Positions 29,380 to 39,155 of a DNA stretch of 64,000 bases are shown here, in pieces (the first letter of the stretch is position 1; every line of letters starts with the position of its first letter). The notes under the pieces were generated by a model that saw nothing but the letters and a program-made list of their open reading frames with translations, had not been told where the DNA came from and searched no databases. Made by a program: the position numbers and the translations under genes. The stretch comes from Treponema sp. Lineage in GTDB: Bacteria > Spirochaetota > Spirochaetia > Treponematales > Treponemataceae. The stretch is taken from the NCBI GenBank assembly GCA_024682655.1, contig JAIKYZ010000105.1, positions 19,650 to 83,649 of the forward strand, in the 5' to 3' direction.

Positions 29380-29622
29380 TTATTCCTCTACAACAGCTTT
29401 TGCCAGCTGGTCGGCACAACTTGTAGCTTTTGAACCGCAAGTGTTACCTGAAAGTATCTTATTGATTTTATCAGCAGGCATTCCTTCGCAAAGTTTTGAA
29501 ATTGCCTTAAGATTTCCATTACAGCCACCGTCAAAGTGAATGTTTGTAATAATTCCATCTTCTGACTTATCAAATGTGATTAAACGGGAACAGGTTCCCT
29601 TTGTTTTGTATGAGTGTGTCAT
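29380..29622 (-). CDS. TSCPD domain protein (TIGR03905-like)
   Basis: GTCSRLITFDKSEDGIITNIHFDGGCNGNLKAISKLCEG...CGSKATSCADQLAKAV. Confidence 0.85.
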   Translation of the reverse strand: MTHSYKTKGTCSRLITFDKSEDGIITNIHFDGGCNGNLKAISKLCEGMPADKINKILSGNTCGSKATSCADQLAKAVVEE

Positions 29623-29688
29623 ATTCTATAAATATAATCATTTTTGAGGAAACTAACAATATAATAGAATAATAGGAAAGAGTCTTTT

Positions 29689-30618
29689 TTAATCTTTTGG
29701 AATAAGGTGATTTAAAGTGTAATCTCTTTGACGCCAGTTTTTATCAACTTTAACCTGCAAATCCAAATCAATTTTCTGAATGTAAATTTCATTTAGTTTT
29801 TTCATTGCGGCCATTCTGATTTCTTTGATTTTAGAGGCTCCCTTACCAATTACAATTCCTTTCTGGCTGTCGCGTTCAACACAGAGGAAGGCTCTAATCC
29901 AAAGTTTTTTACCTTCATTTCTATGTTCAACATCTGCAACTTCAACATAAAGGGCATGAGGAATTTCATCCGAAAGTCTGTTGATTGCTTCTCCACGAAT
30001 AACTTCCTGAATTCTAAAAGTTAAATCCTGGTCTGTGTATATTTCTTCGTCGTAAATTGGCTGACCTTCTGGAGCAATGCTGTAAAGTCCTTTTAAAACT
30101 TCATTAATTCCAATATCTTTTTCGGCAGACATTTCAAAAATTCTTTCTTCTGGAATATCTGGAAGATTTTCTGAAATAAATTTTCTTATTACCTGGCTTT
30201 TACTTGAAGGCAAATCTGTTTTATTGATTGCAACAACGGTTTTTGCCTGAAGTTTTTTTATAAGATTTGCGGTGTTTACTTCTTCCTGGCCTGGAATTCT
30301 ACTTGAATCAATAACGTAAAGAATTCCATCAATATCCGAGATTTGATTTTCGGTAACACTTTTAAGTCTAAGATTTAATTTCTTTTCCGATTCGTGATAT
30401 CCCGGTGTATCAATAAAAATCAACTGTCCAAAGGAAGTATTCACAATACCTTTGATTGCATTTCTTGTGGTTTGAGGTATTGGAGAAACAATGCTTACCG
30501 GCTCCTGGCAGGCTGTATTTAAAAAGGTAGATTTACCTGCAGATGGACGGCCAATAATTGCTACAAGGGCTGTCTTTAAAATTTCCTTGCTTTCTTTGAG
30601 TTCTTGATTTTCTGTCAT
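29689..30618 (-). CDS. era: GTPase Era
   Basis: IGRPSAGKSTFLN, IDTPGYHESEKKLN, INKTDL, KH domain GIVIGKGASKIKEIRMAAMKKLNE. Confidence 0.95.
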   Translation of the reverse strand: MTENQELKESKEILKTALVAIIGRPSAGKSTFLNTACQEPVSIVSPIPQTTRNAIKGIVNTSFGQLIFIDTPGYHESEKKLNLRLKSVTENQISDIDGILYVIDSSRIPGQEEVNTANLIKKLQAKTVVAINKTDLPSSKSQVIRKFISENLPDIPEERIFEMSAEKDIGINEVLKGLYSIAPEGQPIYDEEIYTDQDLTFRIQEVIRGEAINRLSDEIPHALYVEVADVEHRNEGKKLWIRAFLCVERDSQKGIVIGKGASKIKEIRMAAMKKLNEIYIQKIDLDLQVKVDKNWRQRDYTLNHLIPKD

Positions 30619-30636
30619 AAAATATCCTGTCTAAGA

Positions 30637-31356
30637 TTAGAAATCCATTTCGTTTACAATATCATCTTTGAACAGAACTAAGTCCTTTAATTTAATTGAA
30701 TAGTTTGAATCAAGTTCGCTGTGAACACATTCATCTGATTTCAATGTAATTTCAAAATGATGTACGATTGGAGTGTATCCTGGAGCTTCAACTTCAAGTT
30801 TCATCTGGAAAGTTTTAATAATACCGGCTTTTTCGGCAGGTAAGGATTTCATCCAGAAGCAGTAAGCACCTTTTGTTTGTCTTACAATTTTATATGGATT
30901 GTTAAAGGTGTGATCAATCATTTCTGATTTTACACCGTCACAATATAAAGTCAAAGTTGCCCCTGTGATTGGCTCAAAAGTAGAACCGTCAAGTAATACT
31001 CCTGTGATTGTGGAGAAATTAAAAGAAGGTACTTCAAGTCTTTCAGCAGATTCTAATATTGTTTTTTCTTTGTGGAAAGGTCTTTTTGTAGAATTTACAA
31101 TTTTCATTCCTTCCAAAGCAATAGTTTCTATATCAGCCAAAATCTGCTTGTCGTTTAGGGTTTCAGAAGAATGAGTAATGCCTCTGCCAGAAACTATATA
31201 TTTTGGTGCAATTCTATTAAGTACATAGGAAATTGTATCTATTCTGCAATTTTCACAATCACAGGTGAGCCATGGCGCTTTATCCTTCTTTGCCTGATTG
31301 TAAAGCTTATCTACCAGCTTACTTACAACATCTTCCATTAAGTTATGTACTTTCAT
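30637..31356 (-). CDS. ComFB-domain protein with C-terminal beta-rich domain
   Basis: HNLMEDVVSKLVDKLYNQAKKDKAPWLTCDCENCRIDTISYVLNRIAPKYIVSGRG matches the ComFB pattern; the following region is predicted beta-sandwich. Confidence 0.7.
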   Translation of the reverse strand: MKVHNLMEDVVSKLVDKLYNQAKKDKAPWLTCDCENCRIDTISYVLNRIAPKYIVSGRGITHSSETLNDKQILADIETIALEGMKIVNSTKRPFHKEKTILESAERLEVPSFNFSTITGVLLDGSTFEPITGATLTLYCDGVKSEMIDHTFNNPYKIVRQTKGAYCFWMKSLPAEKAGIIKTFQMKLEVEAPGYTPIVHHFEITLKSDECVHSELDSNYSIKLKDLVLFKDDIVNEMDF

Positions 31357-31531
31357 ATAAAACCTCTCTTTATAAAATAAAATTACTTTTTGTATTTTCT
31401 AAATTATAGAACAATTTTTGTTAAAGAACAAATTTCTGTGAAAAAATTATATTTAGGCAAACTTATTAAAGTATTGTTAGAATAATAAAAAAGTGGAATT
31501 TTAGACTATATTGTGCTAAAATTCTCAAATC

Positions 31532-33658
31532 ATGACTGATTTTTCAATTTCCAGCGGGAAACCTTCAGTTTTAGGATCAGTGCTTACAGCTAAAGGCGTG
31601 AATTTCTCAATTTATAGTAAGAATGCAACTAAGGTTCGACTTTGCCTTTTTGATTCAGATATTGCAGCTCAGCCTTGCCAGTTTTTTGATTTTAATCCAG
31701 AAATTAATAAAACCGGGGATATCTGGCACCTTGAAGTAATTGGTGCAAAAGCCGGTACAATGTATTTATATCAGGTTGATGGACCTTATGAGCCAACAAA
31801 TGGTTTTAGATATAATTTTCACAAGTATCTTTTAGATCCACATGCAAAGGCTTTTACAATAGGTTCTGTTTTTAGAAGTTATAATAATCAGCATAAAAAG
31901 GGTTTTCTTTCCAATTCACAGGGGGAACTTCAAGATCTTTCTGACTTTCCAAAATGTGTTGTCGTAGATGATGATTTTGACTGGGAAGGAGATAAACCTC
32001 TTAATTATCCTCTGGATAAGACTATAATTTACGAAACTCATGTAAAAGGCTTTACTGCCTCAAAAACATCTGGAATAGAGCCGGAAATTGCAGGAACTTA
32101 TAAGGCTTTTACACGAAAAATTGATTATCTAAAAGAATTAGGAATTACTTCTGTTGAATTGCTTCCAATTTTTGAATTTGACGAAAACGAAAATGGAAAT
32201 ACAAATCCTAGAACCGGAGAAAAACTGGTAAATTACTGGGGCTATTCTACAATCGGTTTCTTTGCCCCAAAAACTTCTTATGCCTCTGACCGTTCCCCAG
32301 GTGGTCCTGTAAGAGAATTTAAACAAATGGTAAAAGAATTACACAAGGCGGGAATTGAAGTAATTCTTGATGTTGTTTATAACCACACTGCCGAAGGAAA
32401 TGAACACGGCTATACTTTTGAATTCCGCGGCCTGCAGAATAATGTTTATTATTCCCTGCCAGTAAATGACAAGCAGTATTACATGAATTTTTCTGGTTGT
32501 GGAAATTCCATGAATTGTAATCATCCGGTAACAGAACAATTTATTCTTGATAGTTTACGTTACTGGGTTTTGGAAATGCACGTTGACGGTTTCCGTTTTG
32601 ACTTGGCTTCTATTTTAACAAGAGGTCCAAATGGTGCTCCCTGGGATGTACCGCCTCTTACTTATGCAATTAGCCAGGATCCAATTCTTGCAAACACTAA
32701 AATTATTGCCGAGGCTTGGGATGCTGCGGGGCTTTATCAGGTGGGTGGATTTCCTGCCGGAGAAAATAATCGCTGGTGTGAGTGGAATGGTCGTTTTAGG
32801 GATGATTTAAGACGTTTTGTTCGCGGCGATGAAAAATCTGCTACTGCCGCTGCAACTAGAATCGCGGGTTCTTCTGATTTATATAATAATCAGGGCCGTT
32901 CTCCACTGGCTTCAATAAATTTTATTACCGCCCACGATGGATTTACCTTAAACGATCAGGTTAGTTACAACGGAAAACACAATGACGAAAACGGCGAAAA
33001 TAATCGCGATGGTTCAGATGATAATTTAAGTTACAATCACGGTTTTGAAGGGGAATGTACAAATCCTAAAATCGAAAGCCTCAGACTTAAAAAAATAAAA
33101 TCTTCTCTGATGTATCTTATTTTATCTCAGGGAGTTCCAATGTTACTGGGTGGCGACGAAATGCGCCGAACTCAGAGGGGAAATAATAATGCCTACTGCC
33201 AGGATAACGAAATTTCCTGGTATGACTGGAATCTTGCGGTAAAAAATAAAGGCCTCATAAGATTTACTTCTTTACTGATTAATCTTAGAAAAAAGCACAA
33301 TATTTTTAGCCGCAAAAGATATTATAAAGAAAGTTATGATAAAGAAACTGTACCAGATATCAACTGGCTGGATATAAATGCAAAAGTTCCAGACTGGAAT
33401 AAAGCAGACCGTTTCTTAGCATTTAAATTAAACGGAAAAGATTCGGACAACAGTTTTTATATTGCAACAAACACAGATATTTATGATTTAACAATAACTT
33501 TGCCTGCTACCCGGGAAAATCACAGGTGGTACCGATTACTTGATACCTGTCTGGATAGCCCTGAAGATATTCTTGAAGAAGGTAAAGAGGAATTGCTTAC
33601 TGAACAGAGACGTTATGTACTTGTAGCGGGCTGTTCAATAATTTTGATAAGTAAATAG
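31532..33658 (+). CDS. glgX: Glycogen debranching enzyme / isoamylase (GH13)
   Basis: VILDVVYNHTAEGNE, DGFRFDLASIL, IIAEAWDAAG, NFITAHDGFTL. Confidence 0.95.
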   Translation: MTDFSISSGKPSVLGSVLTAKGVNFSIYSKNATKVRLCLFDSDIAAQPCQFFDFNPEINKTGDIWHLEVIGAKAGTMYLYQVDGPYEPTNGFRYNFHKYLLDPHAKAFTIGSVFRSYNNQHKKGFLSNSQGELQDLSDFPKCVVVDDDFDWEGDKPLNYPLDKTIIYETHVKGFTASKTSGIEPEIAGTYKAFTRKIDYLKELGITSVELLPIFEFDENENGNTNPRTGEKLVNYWGYSTIGFFAPKTSYASDRSPGGPVREFKQMVKELHKAGIEVILDVVYNHTAEGNEHGYTFEFRGLQNNVYYSLPVNDKQYYMNFSGCGNSMNCNHPVTEQFILDSLRYWVLEMHVDGFRFDLASILTRGPNGAPWDVPPLTYAISQDPILANTKIIAEAWDAAGLYQVGGFPAGENNRWCEWNGRFRDDLRRFVRGDEKSATAAATRIAGSSDLYNNQGRSPLASINFITAHDGFTLNDQVSYNGKHNDENGENNRDGSDDNLSYNHGFEGECTNPKIESLRLKKIKSSLMYLILSQGVPMLLGGDEMRRTQRGNNNAYCQDNEISWYDWNLAVKNKGLIRFTSLLINLRKKHNIFSRKRYYKESYDKETVPDINWLDINAKVPDWNKADRFLAFKLNGKDSDNSFYIATNTDIYDLTITLPATRENHRWYRLLDTCLDSPEDILEEGKEELLTEQRRYVLVAGCSIILISK

Positions 33659-33835
33659 AAATAGTAAATATTTGCTGTCAATTGAAAAGGCTATTAAAAC
33701 ACTGTAAACTTTTATTTATTAAAAATTACAGGTGTTATAAAAAAAAATTCAGAGTTTAATAAATTCTGATTATAAGGGATTCGTTAAAGCGAATTAGATT
33801 GTAATCCTAGTGTATAAAGTTATAAGGAGATACGA

Positions 33836-36283
33836 ATGGAATTTGACGTAGAAGAGTTTAAAGAAAACCTTTCTGCCCGTTTACGCAGACAGTATGGAAA
33901 GGATATTTCACAGGCAAACAAACATGACTTATTTGATGCAGTTTCTGCTTCGGTATTAGAAATAATTATGCCAAATTGGATGGCAACTCGTGCAGAATAT
34001 GAAAAAAAGCCAACAAAACAGCTTTATTATTTATCAGCAGAATTTTTGATGGGTCGAGCTTTAAGTAACAATCTTATTAATGCAGGTATTAAAGATGCAG
34101 TAAAAGATGTTCTTAAAGAAATGAACATTGATTTTGATATGATTGAAGATGAAGAGCCAGATGCTGGTCTTGGAAATGGTGGTCTTGGTCGACTTGCAGC
34201 CTGTTTCCTTGATTCCCTGGCAACTCTTGATTATCCGGGACATGGTTATGGTATCCGCTATGAATATGGTATGTTTGAACAGAAAATCGAAGACGGATAT
34301 CAGGTTGAATATCCAGATAACTGGTTAAAACACCGTGATCCATGGGAAATTAAACGTTCTGACCTTGCAGTTACTGTAAAATTTGGAGGAACAATTGCCT
34401 ATGGTAGAACTCCAGATGGTCAGCCTTCTTTCCATATCGAAAATGCAGAAGAAATTACAGCTACTCCTTACGATATGCCAATTCTTGGTTACGATACAAA
34501 AACTGTAAACACTTTACGTTTATGGCAGGCTTCTAGTCCTAACGGTTTTGATTTACAGCTTTTTAATAATATGGAATATAACCGCGCTGTAGAACGTCAG
34601 AATTCTGCAGAAAATATCAGCCGCGTCCTTTATCCAAATGATAATGGACCTTCTGGAAAGGCTTTACGTCTAAAACAGCAGTATTTCTTCTCTTCAGCTT
34701 CATTACAGGATTTAGTTCGCCATTATGTTGCTGATTATGGTACAGATTTTTCTAAATTCTCAGATTTACACGTAATTCAGTTGAATGATACTCACCCTGT
34801 AGTTGCAATTCCAGAATTAATGAGAATCCTTATGGATGATTATAATGTTGGCTGGGATGAAGCATGGAATGTAGTTACTCATACTTTTGCTTACACAAAT
34901 CATACAATTCTTGCAGAAGCTTTGGAAAAATGGCCAATTTCAATTTTCCAGGGACTTTTGCCACGTATTTATCAGATTGTAGAAGAAATCAACCGTCGTT
35001 TAGTTATTGAATTGCGCGAAAAATTCCCTAACGATTATTACAAACATGAACATATGGCTATTATCCACAATAACATGGTTTATATGGCCTGGATGGCTAT
35101 TCACTCATGTTTTAGTGTAAACGGTGTTGCTGAACTTCATACAGAATTGCTTAAAAATGTTGAATTAAAAGACTGGTATGCAATTTACCCAGAAAAATTC
35201 AACAATAAGACAAATGGTATTACTCAAAGAAGATGGTGTCTTAATGCAAATCCTCAGCTTGCTAAATTTATTACAGATAGAATTGGTCATGGCTGGGAAA
35301 AAGATTTAACAAAACTCAAAGAACTTGAAAAATTCATTGATGATAAAGATTCAATCAAAGAACTTATTAGAATTAAGGTAGAAAATAAACAGGCTTTGGC
35401 AGATTACCTTAAACACACTCAGAATGAATTCCTTGATCCAGAATCAATTTTTGATGTTCAGGTAAAACGTCTTCATGAATATAAACGCCAGCTCTTGAAT
35501 ATTCTTAATGTAATGTACCTTTACAATAAGATTGTTGATGATCCAAGTTATAATCCACCTGCAAGAACTTTCATTTTTGGTGCAAAGGCTGCTTCTGGAT
35601 ATCGTCGTGCTAAATCAATCATCAAACTTATTAATACTGTTGCAGAAAGAATTAACAATGACCGCCGTGTTCGTGGTAAATTACGCGTTGTCTTTGTAGA
35701 AAACTACCGTGTTTCTGTTGCCGAAAAGATTTTCCCTGCCGCAGATGTTTCTGAACAGATTTCTACTGCTGGACTTGAAGCTTCTGGTACTTCAAACATG
35801 AAGTTTATGCTCAATGGTGCTTTGACTCTTGGAACAATGGACGGAGCAAATATCGAAATCTTTGAAGAAGCAGGTAAAGAAAACGGCTTTGTATTTGGTC
35901 TTTTGACAGAAGAAATCAAGAAGATGGAAGCTGAACACTCTTACAATCCTCAGGATTATCTTGATAGAAATCCAGGCCTTGCTAAAGTTGTTAAACAGCT
36001 TATTGATGGAACTTATGATCCAACACATCAGTTGTTCAAAGAATTACACGATTCTTTAATCTACGGTGTAGAAGGTCAGCGTCCTGATGTTTACTATGTA
36101 CTTGCAGACTTTGATTCTTATACTCAGGCCCGTGAAAAAATTGCCACTGTTTACCAGGACAAAGAAAAATGGGCAAAAATGGCTTTGAAGAATATTGCTA
36201 ATTCCGGCAAATTCTCATCTGACCGTACAATCGAAGATTATGTAAGAGACATCTGGCATTTGGACAGAGTTGTTCTTGATTAA
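33836..36283 (+). CDS. glgP: Glycogen/starch/alpha-glucan phosphorylase
   Basis: DAGLGNGGLGRLAACFLDS; FDVQVKRLHEYKRQLLN; SEQISTAGLEASGTSNMKFMLNGALTLGTMDGANIE. Confidence 0.97.
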   Translation: MEFDVEEFKENLSARLRRQYGKDISQANKHDLFDAVSASVLEIIMPNWMATRAEYEKKPTKQLYYLSAEFLMGRALSNNLINAGIKDAVKDVLKEMNIDFDMIEDEEPDAGLGNGGLGRLAACFLDSLATLDYPGHGYGIRYEYGMFEQKIEDGYQVEYPDNWLKHRDPWEIKRSDLAVTVKFGGTIAYGRTPDGQPSFHIENAEEITATPYDMPILGYDTKTVNTLRLWQASSPNGFDLQLFNNMEYNRAVERQNSAENISRVLYPNDNGPSGKALRLKQQYFFSSASLQDLVRHYVADYGTDFSKFSDLHVIQLNDTHPVVAIPELMRILMDDYNVGWDEAWNVVTHTFAYTNHTILAEALEKWPISIFQGLLPRIYQIVEEINRRLVIELREKFPNDYYKHEHMAIIHNNMVYMAWMAIHSCFSVNGVAELHTELLKNVELKDWYAIYPEKFNNKTNGITQRRWCLNANPQLAKFITDRIGHGWEKDLTKLKELEKFIDDKDSIKELIRIKVENKQALADYLKHTQNEFLDPESIFDVQVKRLHEYKRQLLNILNVMYLYNKIVDDPSYNPPARTFIFGAKAASGYRRAKSIIKLINTVAERINNDRRVRGKLRVVFVENYRVSVAEKIFPAADVSEQISTAGLEASGTSNMKFMLNGALTLGTMDGANIEIFEEAGKENGFVFGLLTEEIKKMEAEHSYNPQDYLDRNPGLAKVVKQLIDGTYDPTHQLFKELHDSLIYGVEGQRPDVYYVLADFDSYTQAREKIATVYQDKEKWAKMALKNIANSGKFSSDRTIEDYVRDIWHLDRVVLD

Positions 36284-36300
36284 TCATAATTAAAGACAGA

Positions 36301-36340
36301 AAATCCGCAGGTTTGAGTAAAATCTGCGGATTTTTTTTAT
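36301..36340 (+). terminator. Terminator of glgP
   Basis: AAATCCGCAG...CTGCGGATTTTTTTT. Confidence 0.85.
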
Positions 36341-36356
36341 CTTTTACTTGTAAAAA

Positions 36357-36396
36357 ATTGCATAAATATACAGTTTTTATTGCATAAAAATACATT
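36357..36396 (+). promoter_or_regulatory. Two tandem ARG-box-like sites upstream of the amino-acid ABC operon
   Basis: TGCATAAATATACA (36359..36372) and TGCATAAAAATACA (36381..36394). Confidence 0.65.
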
Positions 36397-36429
36397 TTGA
36401 TGTATATTTTCCTCAAAAGGGGTATATTT

Positions 36430-37230
36430 ATGAAGAAAATTATCGCTATTTTATTAGTAGCAGGTCTTTGTTTTTCTACAGTTACTGCTGCAAAAAAAAG
36501 TAAAAAATCAAAGAAAGCAGAAGTAAAAATCACTTCTATTGCTGACCTTGATGGTAAAAAAATTGGCTGCCAGAGCGGAACAACAGGTGAAGCTTGGGTA
36601 AGTGAAAATGTAAAAGATGTAAAACTTTCATCTTTCAAATCTGCAATTGACGCTGCTTTGGATCTTAAGGCTGGAGCAATTGATGCAGTAGTTATTGATG
36701 AACTTCCTGCAATGGAAATTGTAAAGAGAAATTCTGATTTAGTAATTGTACGCGATCCATACTTTGCTGAAAATAAAGAAGAATATGCAATTGCCGTTAA
36801 AAAAGGAAATCCTGATCTTTTAGCTCAGATCAATTCTACAATTGCTGTAATGAAAGAAAATGGTGAATATGAAGATTTAGTAAATGCTTTTATGCCAACA
36901 GATGGAAAAATCGTAATTCCTACAGTAGAAGCAGTTACATCTGATTCAGTATTAAAACTTGGTACAAACGCTGCTTTCCCTCCATTTGAATATGTAAATG
37001 GTCGTGATGTAGTTGGTTTTGATATTACAATGGGACAGAAAATTGCATTGAAGGGGGGGCAGACTCTTGAAGTAGTTGATATGGCTTTTGACAGTCTTAT
37101 TCCTGCTCTTCAGGCTGAAACAATTGACTTTATTGCTGCTGGTATGTCTGTAACAGAAGAAAGAAAGAAGAACGTTGATTTCTCAGATCCATACTTTGCT
37201 TCTGAACAGGTTATCATTGTAAGAAAATAA
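36430..37230 (+). CDS. Amino-acid ABC transporter substrate-binding protein, circularly permuted SBP_bac_3
   Basis: Signal peptide MKKIIAILLVAGLCFSTVTA; then SIADLDGKKIGCQSGTTGEAW... (normally the second half) precedes LKLGTNAAFPPFEYVNGRDVVGFDI...ERKKNVDFSDPYFASEQVIIVRK (normally the first half). Confidence 0.88.
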   Translation: MKKIIAILLVAGLCFSTVTAAKKSKKSKKAEVKITSIADLDGKKIGCQSGTTGEAWVSENVKDVKLSSFKSAIDAALDLKAGAIDAVVIDELPAMEIVKRNSDLVIVRDPYFAENKEEYAIAVKKGNPDLLAQINSTIAVMKENGEYEDLVNAFMPTDGKIVIPTVEAVTSDSVLKLGTNAAFPPFEYVNGRDVVGFDITMGQKIALKGGQTLEVVDMAFDSLIPALQAETIDFIAAGMSVTEERKKNVDFSDPYFASEQVIIVRK

Positions 37231-37270
37231 GTATTTAGAAAAACTAACAATTTCTAATTTTTCTTAGATT

Positions 37271-37300
37271 GGGCAGTATTTAAATACTGCCCTTTTTTCT
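37271..37300 (+). terminator. Terminator-like hairpin between the SBP and permease genes
   Basis: GGGCAGTATTTAAATACTGCCCTTTTTT. Confidence 0.85.
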
Positions 37301-37340
37301 TTATAATTTAATTCAAGTTTTATTACTTTTAGGAGTTATC

Positions 37341-38006
37341 GTGTTTCAACAAATTTATGACACCTTAATTTCAGGACAAAGTTACATGCTTATTCTGGAA
37401 GGTCTTGGTGTAACTCTATTAATTGCCATCTGCGCTATTCTGATTGGAACTGTACTTGGTTTTTCCTTTGCCTTGATGAAGATTTCAGACAGTAAGCTTC
37501 TTAGATTTATAGCTAATCTTTATACAACAGTTTTAAGGGGTATTCCTCTTGCTACTCAGTTGATGATTTTCTACTTTGTAATTTTTGCTCCTTTACGCTG
37601 GCCTAGATTACTTGTAGCTATAATTTCTTATGGTTTGAATTCAGGTGCCTATTGTACAGAAATCTTCCGTGCCGGTATTCAGGGAGTTGATATTGGACAG
37701 ACAGAGGCAGGTAGATCTTTAGGTCTTTCTAAATGGCAGACACTTTTTAAGATTGTTTTTCCTCAGGCAATAAAATCAAGTCTTCCAACTTACACAAGTG
37801 AATTCATTGTTTTAATCAAGGAAACTTCAGTTGCAAGTTTTATTGCTGTTCAAGATATGACAAAAGCCGGAGATATGATTCGTAATGCGACCTACAACGC
37901 ATGGATTCCATTATTAACCTGTGCAATCATTTATTTGATTTTGACAGTTGGTCTTACAAAGATTTTTGGACTTCTAGAAAAAAGGTTGGCAAAAAGTGAC
38001 AGATAA
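37341..38006 (+). CDS. Amino-acid ABC transporter permease (GTG start)
   Basis: [52 protein letters not shown] (EAA motif). Confidence 0.93.
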   Translation: MFQQIYDTLISGQSYMLILEGLGVTLLIAICAILIGTVLGFSFALMKISDSKLLRFIANLYTTVLRGIPLATQLMIFYFVIFAPLRWPRLLVAIISYGLNSGAYCTEIFRAGIQGVDIGQTEAGRSLGLSKWQTLFKIVFPQAIKSSLPTYTSEFIVLIKETSVASFIAVQDMTKAGDMIRNATYNAWIPLLTCAIIYLILTVGLTKIFGLLEKRLAKSDR

Positions 38007-38733
38007 GGTTTTGATTAAAGTAAATAATTTAAAAATCAGTTTTGGTGATTTACATGTTTTAAAAGATGTTTCCATTGATATTAAAGAAGGAGAAAAAATT
38101 GTAGTAATTGGTCCTTCGGGTTCTGGAAAATCTACTTTTTTAAGATGCTTAAATAGATTGGAAAATCCAACTGGTGGACATATTATATTTGAAGGCCAGG
38201 ATCTTACAGATAAAAAGGTAAATCTTGATAAATGCCGGCAGAAAATGGGTATGGTATTCCAGCATTTTAATCTTTTTCCACATTTGACAGTTCTGGAAAA
38301 TATAATGCTTGCCCCACTTACCCTTAAATTAAAAAGCCCGGAAGAAGCAAAAAGTCAGGCTCTTGAATTATTGGATAGAGTAGGCTTGGTTGATAAGGCC
38401 GATACTTATCCTTCTACTTTGAGTGGTGGTCAAAAACAGAGAATCGCAATTGTCCGCTCCCTTGCTATGAACCCAGAAGTTCTTTTATTTGATGAACCAA
38501 CTTCAGCTTTGGATCCAGAAATGGTTGGCGAAGTTTTGCAGGTAATTAAAAATCTTGCAAAAGAAGGTATGACCATGGTAGTTGTAACTCACGAAATGGG
38601 ATTTGCCCGCGAAGTTGCCGATAGAGTTTTATTTATGGACGGTGGTTATATTGGAGAAGAGGGAAGTCCAGAGGCTATTTTTACCCAGCCTAAGAGCCCT
38701 CGTTTACAGCAATTCTTAAAGGCAGTTTTGTAA
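37996..38733 (+). CDS. Amino-acid ABC transporter ATP-binding protein
   Basis: [43 protein letters not shown]. Confidence 0.95.
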   Translation: MTDKVLIKVNNLKISFGDLHVLKDVSIDIKEGEKIVVIGPSGSGKSTFLRCLNRLENPTGGHIIFEGQDLTDKKVNLDKCRQKMGMVFQHFNLFPHLTVLENIMLAPLTLKLKSPEEAKSQALELLDRVGLVDKADTYPSTLSGGQKQRIAIVRSLAMNPEVLLFDEPTSALDPEMVGEVLQVIKNLAKEGMTMVVVTHEMGFAREVADRVLFMDGGYIGEEGSPEAIFTQPKSPRLQQFLKAVL

Positions 38734-38760
38734 AAAATTACAGTTTTGCCTGTTAAAGGA

Positions 38761-38794
38761 AAAAAGCAGTTTCTTTCGAAACTGCTTTTTTTTT
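38761..38794. terminator. Bidirectional terminator between convergent genes
   Basis: AAAAAGCAGTTTC-TTTC-GAAACTGCTTTTTTTTT. Confidence 0.85.
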
Positions 38795-38810
38795 CGCTCT
38801 AAAAAATATT

Positions 38811-39083
38811 TTACTCTACAATTGCGATTACATCTTCCATTTTAAGAATAAGATGATCTTCACCGTCGATCTTAAGCTGTGTTCCAGCATATTTATCGTA
38901 CATGATTCTATCACCTTTCTTTACAGAAATCTTAACCTTGTCAGTTCCAGGTCCAACTTCTACAACTGTTGCTGTCTGAGTTTTTTCCTGTGCTGCTTCT
39001 GGAATAATAAGTCCGCTTGCAGTTTTAGTTTCTGCTTTGTCGTTCTTAACAAGAATTCTGTCTGCTAATGGTTTAATTTTCAT
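38811..39083 (-). CDS. groES: Co-chaperonin GroES
   Basis: MKIKPLADRILVKNDKAETKTASGLIIPEAAQEKTQ; start at 39083 rather than the ORF-track 39110. Confidence 0.95.
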   Translation of the reverse strand: MKIKPLADRILVKNDKAETKTASGLIIPEAAQEKTQTATVVEVGPGTDKVKISVKKGDRIMYDKYAGTQLKIDGEDHLILKMEDVIAIVE

Positions 39084-39155
39084 ATTTATACCTCTTTTAT
39101 CTTCAATCAATATAATTAAGATAATAATTCAAAATCTAAATCGTCAAGTAAAAAA

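Noticed and set aside
29291-29539. 82-aa plus-strand ORF starting MVEPSLAESSLTETALAEPVEAS
   Set aside because: Translation of the 15-bp tandem repeats running antisense into the TSCPD gene.
35704-36638. Antisense ORFs in glgP and across the glgP-SBP junction
   Set aside because: Opposite strand of well-supported genes; one runs through the terminator and the operator.
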